From Turbatrix aceti (Eukaryota; Nematoda; Chromadorea; Rhabditida; Panagrolaimidae), in NCBI GenBank assembly GCA_963969345.1, contig OZ017769.1, positions 6,699,725-6,763,724 of the forward strand: a DNA stretch of 64,000 bases, written 5' to 3'. The first letter of the stretch is position 1. The number at the start of each line of letters is the position of its first letter. The translations under genes and the position numbers were made by a program. This document shows positions 1 through 11,152 of the stretch, piece by piece. The notes beneath the pieces were generated by a model, which made no database searches, was not told the origin of the DNA, and was given only the letters and a program-made list of their open reading frames with translations.

Positions 1-97
1 GTTACTGTCCCCAACCTAGTACTTCTAAATTGGTCCGAAATCTACAACTTCGAAAACCAACACATGTCCAGCACCAGTATATTGTCAAAAGCCGCAG
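1..97 (+). pseudogene. Env 3' fragment of retroelement A at the window edge
   Basis: This short plus-strand stretch encodes a piece of the Env-like region of element A. It is identical to 8443-8539, where the same piece ends the inverted gag-env block. At base 98 the sequence jumps to minus-strand RNase H coding sequence. Its position at the edge suggests that another copy of the 8442-bp unit continues to the left of the window. Confidence 0.7.
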
Positions 98-1077
98 GCC
101 TTCCTTGTAAAGCTTATTGTCTTCGACGGTGAGCATGTTCCGAACCAACCAGAATGGTTTGAGTTCTAATGTGATTGGCTTTGTCCACTCGTCTCGCATC
201 GCGTTGAGAACCGCTTTTTGTTGGGATCCTGTCGAGTGGCTAGTGGAATTCATGTCTAGCGCGGTTAAGTTGGTTCTGGCTGGCGAAATTCGTGAAAGTG
301 AGTCAGCTAGCACATTTGTGTGGCCCGGCAAGTATTCTGGCGTTATTGCAAAGTCTTGTATTGTTAACAGCCATCGATTGAGTCTGGTGGACTTTGATTT
401 TTCCGTAGTAATGTGTGTCAAAGGGCGATGGTCCGTATACCAGTGGATTCGGGTACCGTATAAGAGTGGCCGAAAATGGTGAAGAGTGTCCACTAGTGCT
501 AGAAGTTCTTTCTCGGTAGTTGCGTAGTTTCGTTCGGTTGTGCTAAATTGCCGAGAATGGTAGGCAACTGCGTGAGCGATTCCTTTTGCGTCCTTTTGCA
601 AGACTGCTGCACCCAGGCCCATATCGGAAGCGTCGGTGTATACCTCAAACGGGTTGTTGTAATCTGGAGGAATTAGCGTTGGTTTCGCTGTCAGTTGTTT
701 TATTAGTGTGAGGAATGCCGCTATGTGGATTTTGTTCCATTCGAAAGGGGTGGTCTTTTTGGTGAGGTTAACGAGGGGAGCTGCGATTTCTGCGAACCGC
801 GGTATAAAACGGCGAAAAAAATTTGCCAGTCCAAGGAATCTTCGCACTTCTGTTGCTGACGAAGGTTGAGGATACTTCATGAGTGCTTCGGTGTGCGCCG
901 TCGAGGGTGAGAATCCCTTTGAGTGGATCTCATGGCCCACGTATGTTATTGTATGCCGGCATAATTGACATTTATCAGGGTTTATCTTGAGTCCATGTTG
1001 AATTAGTCGTTGCCAGACTTTATCAAGATCTTGGATATGACAGAGCGGGTCGGTTGCTTCGGTAAAGACTATGATAT
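98..1077 (-). pseudogene. RT C-terminal part and RNase H of retroelement A, first copy
   Basis: Minus-strand coding remnant of the Pol region of a Ty3/gypsy-type element. Reading from 1077 downward it resumes the reverse transcriptase just after the catalytic YIDD and continues through the thumb/connection (FLGLANFFRRFIPRF) and an RNase H domain that begins with the YTDAS motif. It ends at a junction near base 98, after residues DNKLYKEG. The zinc-binding and catalytic integrase domains that should follow are absent. Its upstream half lies on the other side of a foldback transposon at 1078-2710. It is identical to 8540-9519, so it cannot be an independently evolving copy. It is a broken fragment with no plausible product of its own. 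Confidence 0.85.
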
Positions 1078-2710
1078 AAGACGAGGACAATAAAATTTTT
1101 TTTTGTCATGCTTATTTTTCCCCATTTTTTGAAAGCAAATTTGTGACATCATCATTTTCATGTTTTTACGTTTTTATTGTAGAAAGCGTCTGAGCTAAAA
1201 CAAAAGAAGCTAAAATTACGATTTGTTGGATTCTCTGAAAACGCCAAGTTGAAATTCACGTTCAGAACCATTTTTTTTCATTTTTGTCGAAATCGAGTAG
1301 TTTACTTCTACTTTGAGTTGAACAGAAGCACTATTCATAATTTATGTCATTTCTTGTTAAAATCAAAACAAAACAAAGATGTGCACGCAAGAGAGAGGGA
1401 GCCGCTACTCACGATGTCGCGAGTAGCTGCTGCGCGCATAAAAGAGAGAGAGGGACAAGCTACTCCCGACGTCGCGAGTAGCTGCTGCGCGCATAAAAGA
1501 GAGAAAAGAGAGAGCGCGCAGATCGGTGGTTCTTCGTTGATAGATTCTGATGGATTCTGGTCGTCGCTGTGCCGCGATGAATTTTCCGTTGGCATTTCAT
1601 AGACACTGCAAAAGCATCTTCGTAAAACCACAATTTAGAAATGGTGCGCTCAAAACAATTCTTACCGTGAGTGATAACGGGTCACCTGTGCAAGCATCAG
1701 CTGGTATCACTGCTGGTGGCACTGGCCGTGGAAATCATTGAGGCGATGAGAACAGAGAAACAGCAACGGAAATCGATGCAACAACGTTGACAATCGATTG
1801 AGGAACGATCGCGTTCCGTTTTTTGAACGTCAGAACAACACGTTCAAACAGCGCGTGCGCACATTTTCTTGAACAGATCGCGAACGTTCCTCACTTGCTA
1901 TTTGTGAACAATCGATTGTCAACGTTGTTGCATCGATTTCCGTTGCTGTTTCTCTGTTCTCATCGCCTCAATGATTTCCACGGCCAGTGCCACCAGCAGT
2001 GATACCAGCTGATGCTTGCACAGGCGACCCGTTATCACTCACGGTAAGAATTGTTTTGAGCGCACCATTTCTAAATTGTGGTTTTACGAAGATGCTTTTG
2101 CAGTGTCTATGAAATGCCAACGGAAAATTCATCGCGGCACAGCGACGACCAGAATCCATCAGAATCTATCAACGAAGAACCACCGATCTGCGCGCTCTCT
2201 CTTTTCTCTCTTTTATGCGCGCAGCAGCTACTCGCGACATCGTGAGTAGCGTGTCCCTCTCTCTCTTTTATGCGCGCAGCAGCTACTCGCGACATCGTGA
2301 GTAGCGTGTCCCTCTCTCTCTTTTATGCGCGCAGCATCTACTCGCGACATCGTGAGTAGCGTCTCCCTCTCCATCTTTGTTTCGTTTTTGTGAAAAATAC
2401 GTCTGATATTGAAATAAATTGTAAAAAAAGCGAGAGACACTCAGCATGGCACCACATTCATAAAAATCACTAAGTTTACATCTGCAAAATCGACTGATAT
2501 CAAAAACTGCGATTGTGCATCTTTTTGCGTCCAAGACAACTGTTGAGACGTCATTTTGTAAAAATTATGAAAAATGAAAAAACACGGGGTGTTTTATTTC
2601 CTACTTGAAGAAATTTGGTTTTTGCAGTCAGTTTACTTCTTCAAGAAGTAAATTCTAAAAAAAAGGCAAAAAAATAGCATGACAAAAAAAATTTTTATTG
2701 TCCTCGTCTT
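1078..2710. mobile_element. Foldback inverted-repeat transposon, first copy
   Basis: A 1633-bp insertion that splits the reverse transcriptase of element A. Its ends are inverted repeats beginning AAGACGAGGACAATAAAA, and ATAT lies on each side (1074-1077 and 2711-2714) as the likely target duplication. The interior is a long palindrome centred near 1854/1855: the 63-codon reading frame at 1550-1741 recurs in inverted orientation at 1968-2159. I see no transposase, so it is non-autonomous. It is identical to 9520-11152 because both sit in the larger 8442-bp repeat. Confidence 0.8.
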
Positions 2711-5090
2711 ATATCATCGATGTATGCTAAAGCGATGTCCTCGAGTCCTTGTAATACCGTTGACATTACTCTGGAAAATATTGCGGGAGCCGTCTTGAGA
2801 CCGAATGGCAAAGTTTTGTACTGATAGACTCCTGATTCCGTGACGATGCCGCACAACCAAGATGATTCTTCGGTCAATGGTATTTGGTGAAATCCGGAAG
2901 AAAGATCGATGACGGAATACCATCTTTTCTTTGCAGTTTTCTGCAGCAATGTTTCGATTCGAGGTAAAGGGAAAGGGTCGTCTTCGATGACGGAGTTTAG
3001 TCGCCGTAAGTCAGCGCATACTCTTGTTTTACCATTTGCTTTTGGTACTGCGACTATTCCGGACGTCCATGGGGTATTTGAGGGTTCTAGTGCCCCGATA
3101 CTGAGCATGTCAGAAATGTATTGGTTGACGTCTTTTTGAAGCGTAGCGGCGACACGATATGGAGCCGTTTTGGTCGGTTTATTTGTCGTGACTCGGATTG
3201 GGGGAGCCACTATGTTGCATTTTCCGATGTCAAGGTTGTCGAGACTGAATACTTGAAAATTCTTGACGATGGTATTGGCTAGGGCTTTTTCTGCGTTTTC
3301 TGGCAACTGCGTCCTGGGCAGGACTAACTCGGTCATTTTGGTTGGTTTCAATGTTGGGTCGTCTTTGGTGGATAAGAGGAAATCGATTTGTTGTTTGCCG
3401 ACAAAGATTGTGCGTTTGTCATAGTCTACCGTGAGGGGTGGCATTTTGCACAGCAGGTTGCAACCGACAATGAATTCGCTACAAGTCGTTTTGAGATTTG
3501 GGACAACGAGGGCAGTTGTTTTCCAGGTTCTTTTTCCAATTGTGACAGAAAGTTCAACGTAACCCGTTGTCTTTGTCGGAGCGCTGGCCAGTCCATTCAA
3601 AGTTGGTGCTTCTCCTTCTGCTTGCATGATGGGAAGCCGTAGTTCCTCAGCTTTTGATTGACAAATAGCTGACATTGCCGCGCCCGTGTCGATCATTGAG
3701 GTTGTGGCTGTATTTTCCAACAGCATCGGGATGATCAGGGTGTATCCAGTGGCATTGTTGGCGACGGCATTGAGTTCGACTGTGAAGCCTTCGCAAGGGG
3801 TAAAGAGTGGTATGGTAGGACCGTTTGTGATGGACAGCAGCATGCGGTCAAAGTCGAAAGTCATTTTTCGAAATCGCTGTAAGGCTGGTTCACCGAGGAT
3901 AACTTGGGCGCATGATGACGGAGCCGTTTGCAGAATGATTAGAGGTATTGTAGTAAACCAATTACCAAAATAAATGTTTACATTCGCCGTTCCGATAGCT
4001 GTTACACTGTTATTTAGCCCATAAACTTGTACTTCGGTTCGCAAGGGTTTGATCCTAATGTTTAACGATTTTGCTACGGCCTTCGAAATGAGGTTGAGCG
4101 TCGCTCCTGTGTCGAATAGTGCATCCACGGTTCGGCCGTTGATTCTGCCTTTAGCGTAAGCAAGGCTTCTAGGCAGTTGGACTACATGTTTACTTGTTTG
4201 AAGGTCGACGAGCCGGTAGTTTGGGGGCAATGGTGTAGGCGTTCTTTGAACAGGTCGGGTGAAGGCGGGTAAGTAAGCATTTACTAGTTGTTGAATAAGT
4301 GCATGTTGCGCGATAGTCGCGGTGACGTACAAACAGCACAATGTAGTCCAGAGCTCGAAGATGGTCGGCGTTCGAAGCCAGGGTGGCTTTATCATGTCTT
4401 CTACAAAGTCCTTCAGTTTTGGAGCCAGTTCTTCGACTGGAACATGTGGAAAAATTTCCTGTATTGCGGCTTTTGACAATATACTGGTGCTGGACATGTG
4501 TTGGTTTTCGAAGTTGTAGATTTCGGACCAATTTAGAAGTACTAGGTTGGGGACAGTAACGTCGATGTCTTGCCATTGCCATGCGTCTTCTCCGAAGAGT
4601 GGGATTTCTTGTATTTTGCTTGTATTTTTACGTGTTGGCTGTCCGCAATTGACTCTGTTCGCCGTAGGATGGATGATGTTTGTTACTTCGTCTAAGAATC
4701 CATCGCCTGTGTGGTTTTCTCGTGACCACTTGACCGGTAGTTTGTCGTAGCACTGTTGTAGATCTATAGTTTCATTGATCGTGACCGGAATGCATGTGCG
4801 AATTTGAAGAATGTCGGCAGCGACTAACTCTGCTTCGATTGCTGTGGTGTTAAGCAATTGTCTGGCTAGGAGAGTGGGATTAGCTGCTGCCAGGGTCATT
4901 ATCGTTTCGGTGAGAAATTCGATTCTTTTACAAGCCGCTTGTGCTGATGCCCAGAAGGACTGCTTCAACATATTTGACACGTCGGTTTTGACTGCTGTCA
5001 GCTCGGCTGCCAGTTGCGTGGAAGGTACCGGGCCGCTGTCTTGTCTTTTGCCTCGGCTTCTGGGTTCGGGATCCTTGAGATCGTGGTGAC
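2711..5090 (-). pseudogene. Env C-terminus, tandem proteases and RT N-terminus of element A, first copy
   Basis: Minus-strand fragment of the element A polyprotein. From 5090 downward it holds the part of Env starting just upstream of the basic cleavage-type site, the C-terminal hydrophobic segment, two retropepsin domains each with a DTG triad, and reverse transcriptase up to YIDD, where the foldback transposon interrupts it. It is identical to 11153-13532. At 5090/5091 the sequence switches abruptly to plus-strand gag sequence (a TGACG-like microhomology sits at the join), so this copy has no gag or LTR of its own. It is a rearrangement product and not a functional gene. Confidence 0.85.
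4465..5090. repeat. Inverted repeat arm 1 within element A cluster
   Basis: This 626-bp env segment (minus orientation) is the reverse complement of 7914-8539. The two arms flank 2823 bp of gag-env sequence. The geometry resembles strand switching or inversion between inverted copies. Confidence 0.8.
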
Positions 5091-8000
5091 GACGATGGAG
5101 GAGAAAAGTGAAGAAGTGCGAAGGACGACAAACGAGGAAATATTTGAAAGAAAGGCCGGCTACGAAGAGATAAATTTGAGAATCAAGGACACGGAAACAG
5201 AATTGCGATACACAACAAGCCAATTACGAAAAGAAATCCAGAAAATCGAAGAACCCGCTTGCATAATCCCACTACTCGTGAATGACATGGACTCGAAACC
5301 ATCGCAGCGCCAGAAGCAACAAGAGGAGGAATGTCGACAAGCGGACCTCCTCATCGAAGAGACTGAACGGGCCCTCGCAGCGAATCCCGAAAACGACCTT
5401 CTTCAAATTGAACTCGCGAATCTAAAAGCTCTCAAGCAAAACATCGAAGAACAACCGGAAATCAATGCTATCACGCACGACTCAAACGAAGGCGAATTTG
5501 AAATCTTGTCGCTGTACTCCATCTCGGACAGCGATGACGAGGACATAAAAAGCGACGAGCTCGAAGAAGGAGAAATCCCGTACGAAGACGACCAAGCATA
5601 TCCCACTGATACCGAGGAAATAGTTCATCAACAACAATGCGACGAGGACGACCTAACGTATTTCGAAGCTACGAATGAATTTGTTGCTCCTATCATCTAC
5701 CGCAGCGTTAAAGAGCGCACCCCTACGCCGGTGCCATGGAAAAACGCCCCGTCGCAACACAAGCCAAAGCATCACTATCCAGAATCTCGGAAACGGTCTC
5801 ACCAAGCCCAAAAGAGCAGATACCCGCACCCGTATCAACGCAATGAAAACGAGCACCGGCACAGAAAATCGCAGCAACCCGTCGACTTTTATATGCTCGG
5901 ACACGGCACACACGCTAGCAGACTCAAACCGTTCAACGGCTTGAACAGCCAACCGTTCGAATTTTGGAAACGCGATCTCGAGATCGAGATGACCGCTGCC
6001 GGACTGCCCTTTACAGAAGCCCGTAAAGTTGCTTATTTGGCACACAATCTCGACGGGCCTGCAAAGGCAAAGTTCCACGCACTCGACGACAATACGAAAG
6101 CCGTGTATGAGGAAGTAGTCAACGCACTTACTGCCGCTTTCCCCACAGCAAACACTATTGCAACGGCGTACACAAGACTGCAGGAATCACAACAACGAAG
6201 CGAAGAAACAGTCGACGAATTTCTGTCCCGACTCGAAGAACTTCTTCGGGCAGCGTACCCCAACGCAGACGACGCAACGATCCAGCGAGACGTCATTCGC
6301 GAATCGCTAAGCCGCCTCAAGGCAGAAATTCGATCCGTTGTTTACGCCGAGATGCCATCCACGGTGGCGGAACTCAAGAGAATTGCCACGAGACAAGAGC
6401 GATTGTTAAGCTGCAAACCAAAAGAACTAACCGTGCAAGTTATGGCAGTTAACCAGACGACACCTCGCACCTGCTATGCATGTCAGCAACCAGGGCATCT
6501 CCTCCGAGATTGCCCCAACGTCAATATTCGCACGCGGTACCCCCAGTACCTACACAAACCTCGGAACAGTTTTTTCGGAAACCCGCCGCGAGGATCATAT
6601 CATCCGAACCCGACATATCCAACCGGATACAATTCACAGCAGCCGCCGATGGCAGCCCAATCGCAGGCACGTCCCTACTGGAATAATGGGCAAAACCAAC
6701 GACAAACTCCGCCGTTTGAACCCCCGGTCTACGCATCGCGTCAGCACTGGGGCTACGGGCAACGACTGAACAACCAATTCCAACCTCCTCGCCAGTACTG
6801 GAACAATATGACAACGCAACGCCAACCTAACGCGTTTCGAAACCCAGCATACGCGCCACGGCTACATTGGAATGCCGAAACCGAGCAACAACAAGTTTCA
6901 GCACCACACGGCCATCGCAATGGGCACCAGGGACAGGCACAACCACGGGCCGAACAACCACAAATCCGGTTTGCAAGAGTTGGTAATATGGAAACGGCTC
7001 CTGTATGGCAATGCGTAGATGAGGCTGATATAAACGAAAGTGCTATTGACACAACCGAGGAACTGACAAGCAATGAAACTGAGGAAGTGGAAGCAGCCCC
7101 TGTCACAGACCACCCCAGAACGGCAACGTACTCGCCTCGTGGGTCATGGGCAAACTTGTTTTTGTTGATCGCGATGCTCCCTCTATGGACGACAGCACAA
7201 ATGATTTGCCCACCAACCGCACCTGACACACTCGTAAAGTTGCCGCACGCCGCGAGATGCAAAATACCGCCGCTAACAAACATAACCCCTCGGTCCTACG
7301 AATTAACAATATACCGACCAAACACAATCAGGTACAAAACGAAAGCTCAACACTGCACATGTTGGACGACACGATCTACGCAGTCGCGAACGTTCCTAGG
7401 AACCCTAGTATCAACGACAGCGACAGAACCGAAAAACTTGTCGGTCAAGGACTGTGAAAACATGATCAAACTGCATGAAAGCCCCGCAGGCCGTCTCTTC
7501 AACACGACGCACGCTTGGACCACAAACAACACGACACCTACACCACAACGACCGTGGCCACTCTGGTTACTAACCGAAGTCCAAGAGGTTTCTAACTGTG
7601 CCCTGGCAGACACCTATGTTTACGCAAAATACGGAGAAAACAACATACTAGCTCAACCGAATCCCGAAAAACCATGCGACTATCACGCTGAGGAATGCAG
7701 AGTCAATAACGCGAACATATTGATCTGGAAAGCCATTGAAGAACAAAATTGCCGGTACGTAACCATGGGACAATTCGCAGGCAGCTTCACCCCAGGCTTA
7801 TGGATGTCATCAAGCCATGGGGTAGCACTGACGTTCCAAAACACCATGAGGGTATTCAACTGCCATAAAATACTCTACATCACTGACCAAGGCTTCGCGA
7901 TAGAAGCAGCACAATACCACGATCTCAAGGATCCCGAACCCAGAAGCCGAGGCAAAAGACAAGACAGCGGCCCGGTACCTTCCACGCAACTGGCAGCCGA

Positions 8001-8539
8001 GCTGACAGCAGTCAAAACCGACGTGTCAAATATGTTGAAGCAGTCCTTCTGGGCATCAGCACAAGCGGCTTGTAAAAGAATCGAATTTCTCACCGAAACG
8101 ATAATGACCCTGGCAGCAGCTAATCCCACTCTCCTAGCCAGACAATTGCTTAACACCACAGCAATCGAAGCAGAGTTAGTCGCTGCCGACATTCTTCAAA
8201 TTCGCACATGCATTCCGGTCACGATCAATGAAACTATAGATCTACAACAGTGCTACGACAAACTACCGGTCAAGTGGTCACGAGAAAACCACACAGGCGA
8301 TGGATTCTTAGACGAAGTAACAAACATCATCCATCCTACGGCGAACAGAGTCAATTGCGGACAGCCAACACGTAAAAATACAAGCAAAATACAAGAAATC
8401 CCACTCTTCGGAGAAGACGCATGGCAATGGCAAGACATCGACGTTACTGTCCCCAACCTAGTACTTCTAAATTGGTCCGAAATCTACAACTTCGAAAACC
8501 AACACATGTCCAGCACCAGTATATTGTCAAAAGCCGCAG
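5091..8539 (+). pseudogene. Inverted gag-env block of retroelement A
   Basis: An open plus-strand reading frame runs through this block. It carries the Gag coiled-coil N-terminus (in-frame ATG at 5095), the capsid region, a CCHC zinc knuckle of the form C-x2-C-x4-H-x4-C near 6472-6513, a proline/glutamine/asparagine-rich segment, a hydrophobic leader near 7150-7205 and most of the Env-like region including the basic site near 7939-7959. It is the reverse complement of about 12907-16355. It lacks an LTR and leader upstream, and at 8540 it is joined to minus-strand pol, so it encodes no protease or reverse transcriptase. The reading frame stays open, which suggests a recent rearrangement. Confidence 0.85.
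7914..8539. repeat. Inverted repeat arm 2 within element A cluster
   Basis: Plus-oriented env segment, the reverse complement of 4465-5090 and also of 12907-13532. It ends exactly at the 8540 junction, where the sequence switches to minus-strand pol. Confidence 0.8.
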
Positions 8540-9519
8540 GCCTTCCTTGTAAAGCTTATTGTCTTCGACGGTGAGCATGTTCCGAACCAACCAGAATGGT
8601 TTGAGTTCTAATGTGATTGGCTTTGTCCACTCGTCTCGCATCGCGTTGAGAACCGCTTTTTGTTGGGATCCTGTCGAGTGGCTAGTGGAATTCATGTCTA
8701 GCGCGGTTAAGTTGGTTCTGGCTGGCGAAATTCGTGAAAGTGAGTCAGCTAGCACATTTGTGTGGCCCGGCAAGTATTCTGGCGTTATTGCAAAGTCTTG
8801 TATTGTTAACAGCCATCGATTGAGTCTGGTGGACTTTGATTTTTCCGTAGTAATGTGTGTCAAAGGGCGATGGTCCGTATACCAGTGGATTCGGGTACCG
8901 TATAAGAGTGGCCGAAAATGGTGAAGAGTGTCCACTAGTGCTAGAAGTTCTTTCTCGGTAGTTGCGTAGTTTCGTTCGGTTGTGCTAAATTGCCGAGAAT
9001 GGTAGGCAACTGCGTGAGCGATTCCTTTTGCGTCCTTTTGCAAGACTGCTGCACCCAGGCCCATATCGGAAGCGTCGGTGTATACCTCAAACGGGTTGTT
9101 GTAATCTGGAGGAATTAGCGTTGGTTTCGCTGTCAGTTGTTTTATTAGTGTGAGGAATGCCGCTATGTGGATTTTGTTCCATTCGAAAGGGGTGGTCTTT
9201 TTGGTGAGGTTAACGAGGGGAGCTGCGATTTCTGCGAACCGCGGTATAAAACGGCGAAAAAAATTTGCCAGTCCAAGGAATCTTCGCACTTCTGTTGCTG
9301 ACGAAGGTTGAGGATACTTCATGAGTGCTTCGGTGTGCGCCGTCGAGGGTGAGAATCCCTTTGAGTGGATCTCATGGCCCACGTATGTTATTGTATGCCG
9401 GCATAATTGACATTTATCAGGGTTTATCTTGAGTCCATGTTGAATTAGTCGTTGCCAGACTTTATCAAGATCTTGGATATGACAGAGCGGGTCGGTTGCT
9501 TCGGTAAAGACTATGATAT
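8540..9519 (-). pseudogene. RT C-terminal part and RNase H of retroelement A, second copy
   Basis: Continuation of the element A polyprotein beyond the foldback insertion. It resumes with IVFTEAT right after the split YIDD motif, then shows the RT connection and an RNase H domain with YTDAS, a conserved TEKELLA helix and the TDHRPL motif. It stops at the 8540 junction before any integrase HHCC or DDE motif. It was originally one frame with 11153-16653. The TSD ATAT at 9516-9519 marks the insertion point. Nothing suggests that it is expressed as a separate protein. Confidence 0.85.
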
Positions 9520-11152
9520 AAGACGAGGACAATAAAATTTTTTTTTGTCATGCTTATTTTTCCCCATTTTTTGAAAGCAAATTTGTGACATCATCATTTT
9601 CATGTTTTTACGTTTTTATTGTAGAAAGCGTCTGAGCTAAAACAAAAGAAGCTAAAATTACGATTTGTTGGATTCTCTGAAAACGCCAAGTTGAAATTCA
9701 CGTTCAGAACCATTTTTTTTCATTTTTGTCGAAATCGAGTAGTTTACTTCTACTTTGAGTTGAACAGAAGCACTATTCATAATTTATGTCATTTCTTGTT
9801 AAAATCAAAACAAAACAAAGATGTGCACGCAAGAGAGAGGGAGCCGCTACTCACGATGTCGCGAGTAGCTGCTGCGCGCATAAAAGAGAGAGAGGGACAA
9901 GCTACTCCCGACGTCGCGAGTAGCTGCTGCGCGCATAAAAGAGAGAAAAGAGAGAGCGCGCAGATCGGTGGTTCTTCGTTGATAGATTCTGATGGATTCT
10001 GGTCGTCGCTGTGCCGCGATGAATTTTCCGTTGGCATTTCATAGACACTGCAAAAGCATCTTCGTAAAACCACAATTTAGAAATGGTGCGCTCAAAACAA
10101 TTCTTACCGTGAGTGATAACGGGTCACCTGTGCAAGCATCAGCTGGTATCACTGCTGGTGGCACTGGCCGTGGAAATCATTGAGGCGATGAGAACAGAGA
10201 AACAGCAACGGAAATCGATGCAACAACGTTGACAATCGATTGAGGAACGATCGCGTTCCGTTTTTTGAACGTCAGAACAACACGTTCAAACAGCGCGTGC
10301 GCACATTTTCTTGAACAGATCGCGAACGTTCCTCACTTGCTATTTGTGAACAATCGATTGTCAACGTTGTTGCATCGATTTCCGTTGCTGTTTCTCTGTT
10401 CTCATCGCCTCAATGATTTCCACGGCCAGTGCCACCAGCAGTGATACCAGCTGATGCTTGCACAGGCGACCCGTTATCACTCACGGTAAGAATTGTTTTG
10501 AGCGCACCATTTCTAAATTGTGGTTTTACGAAGATGCTTTTGCAGTGTCTATGAAATGCCAACGGAAAATTCATCGCGGCACAGCGACGACCAGAATCCA
10601 TCAGAATCTATCAACGAAGAACCACCGATCTGCGCGCTCTCTCTTTTCTCTCTTTTATGCGCGCAGCAGCTACTCGCGACATCGTGAGTAGCGTGTCCCT
10701 CTCTCTCTTTTATGCGCGCAGCAGCTACTCGCGACATCGTGAGTAGCGTGTCCCTCTCTCTCTTTTATGCGCGCAGCATCTACTCGCGACATCGTGAGTA
10801 GCGTCTCCCTCTCCATCTTTGTTTCGTTTTTGTGAAAAATACGTCTGATATTGAAATAAATTGTAAAAAAAGCGAGAGACACTCAGCATGGCACCACATT
10901 CATAAAAATCACTAAGTTTACATCTGCAAAATCGACTGATATCAAAAACTGCGATTGTGCATCTTTTTGCGTCCAAGACAACTGTTGAGACGTCATTTTG
11001 TAAAAATTATGAAAAATGAAAAAACACGGGGTGTTTTATTTCCTACTTGAAGAAATTTGGTTTTTGCAGTCAGTTTACTTCTTCAAGAAGTAAATTCTAA
11101 AAAAAAGGCAAAAAAATAGCATGACAAAAAAAATTTTTATTGTCCTCGTCTT
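9520..11152. mobile_element. Foldback inverted-repeat transposon, second copy
   Basis: A 1633-bp non-autonomous element inserted into the element A reverse transcriptase, directly after the two catalytic aspartates. The ends are inverted repeats starting AAGACGAGGACAATAAAA, flanked by ATAT at 9516-9519 and 11153-11156. Removing the insert and one ATAT restores an uninterrupted frame, which supports the boundaries. The inside is a long palindrome with its centre near 10296/10297, with arms carrying 55-bp units rich in GCGCGCAGCAGCTACTCGCG. There is no coding capacity for a transposase. The family is unclear; foldback or MULE-like elements are possibilities. Confidence 0.85.
10640..10818. repeat. 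55-bp tandem repeat in right arm of foldback element
   Basis: Three head-to-tail units, with TACTCGCGAC starting at 10671, 10726 and 10781 (period 55). Each has a run of CT dinucleotides and an internal inverted repeat GCTACTC...GAGTAGC. The left arm (about 9835-9960) holds only two such units in inverted orientation, so the arms are unequal. The same array is at 2198-2376 in the first copy. Confidence 0.85.

Larger units (their letters stand above)
1..5090. repeat. Direct repeat, left copy (partner 8443-13532)
   Basis: Every reading frame and landmark in 1-5090 recurs in 8443-13532 with an offset of exactly 8442 bp, including the foldback transposon and both junctions. I found no difference where I compared bases or translations. 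The copies diverge after GAGATCGTGGT: the left copy enters inverted gag sequence, and the right copy continues into the rest of env and gag. This is either a very young tandem duplication or an assembly repeat artefact. Confidence 0.9.

Noticed and set aside
5014..8574. A 1186-codon plus-strand ORF that looks like a complete gene
   Set aside because: Its first part (5014-5090) and last codons (after 8539) are antisense read-through of minus-strand sequence across the two junctions. Only 5091-8539 is gag-env, and it lacks leader, LTR and pol.
10640..10818. CRISPR-like array of 55-bp repeats
   Set aside because: The units are contiguous without unique spacers and lie inside a foldback transposon in a eukaryotic genome.
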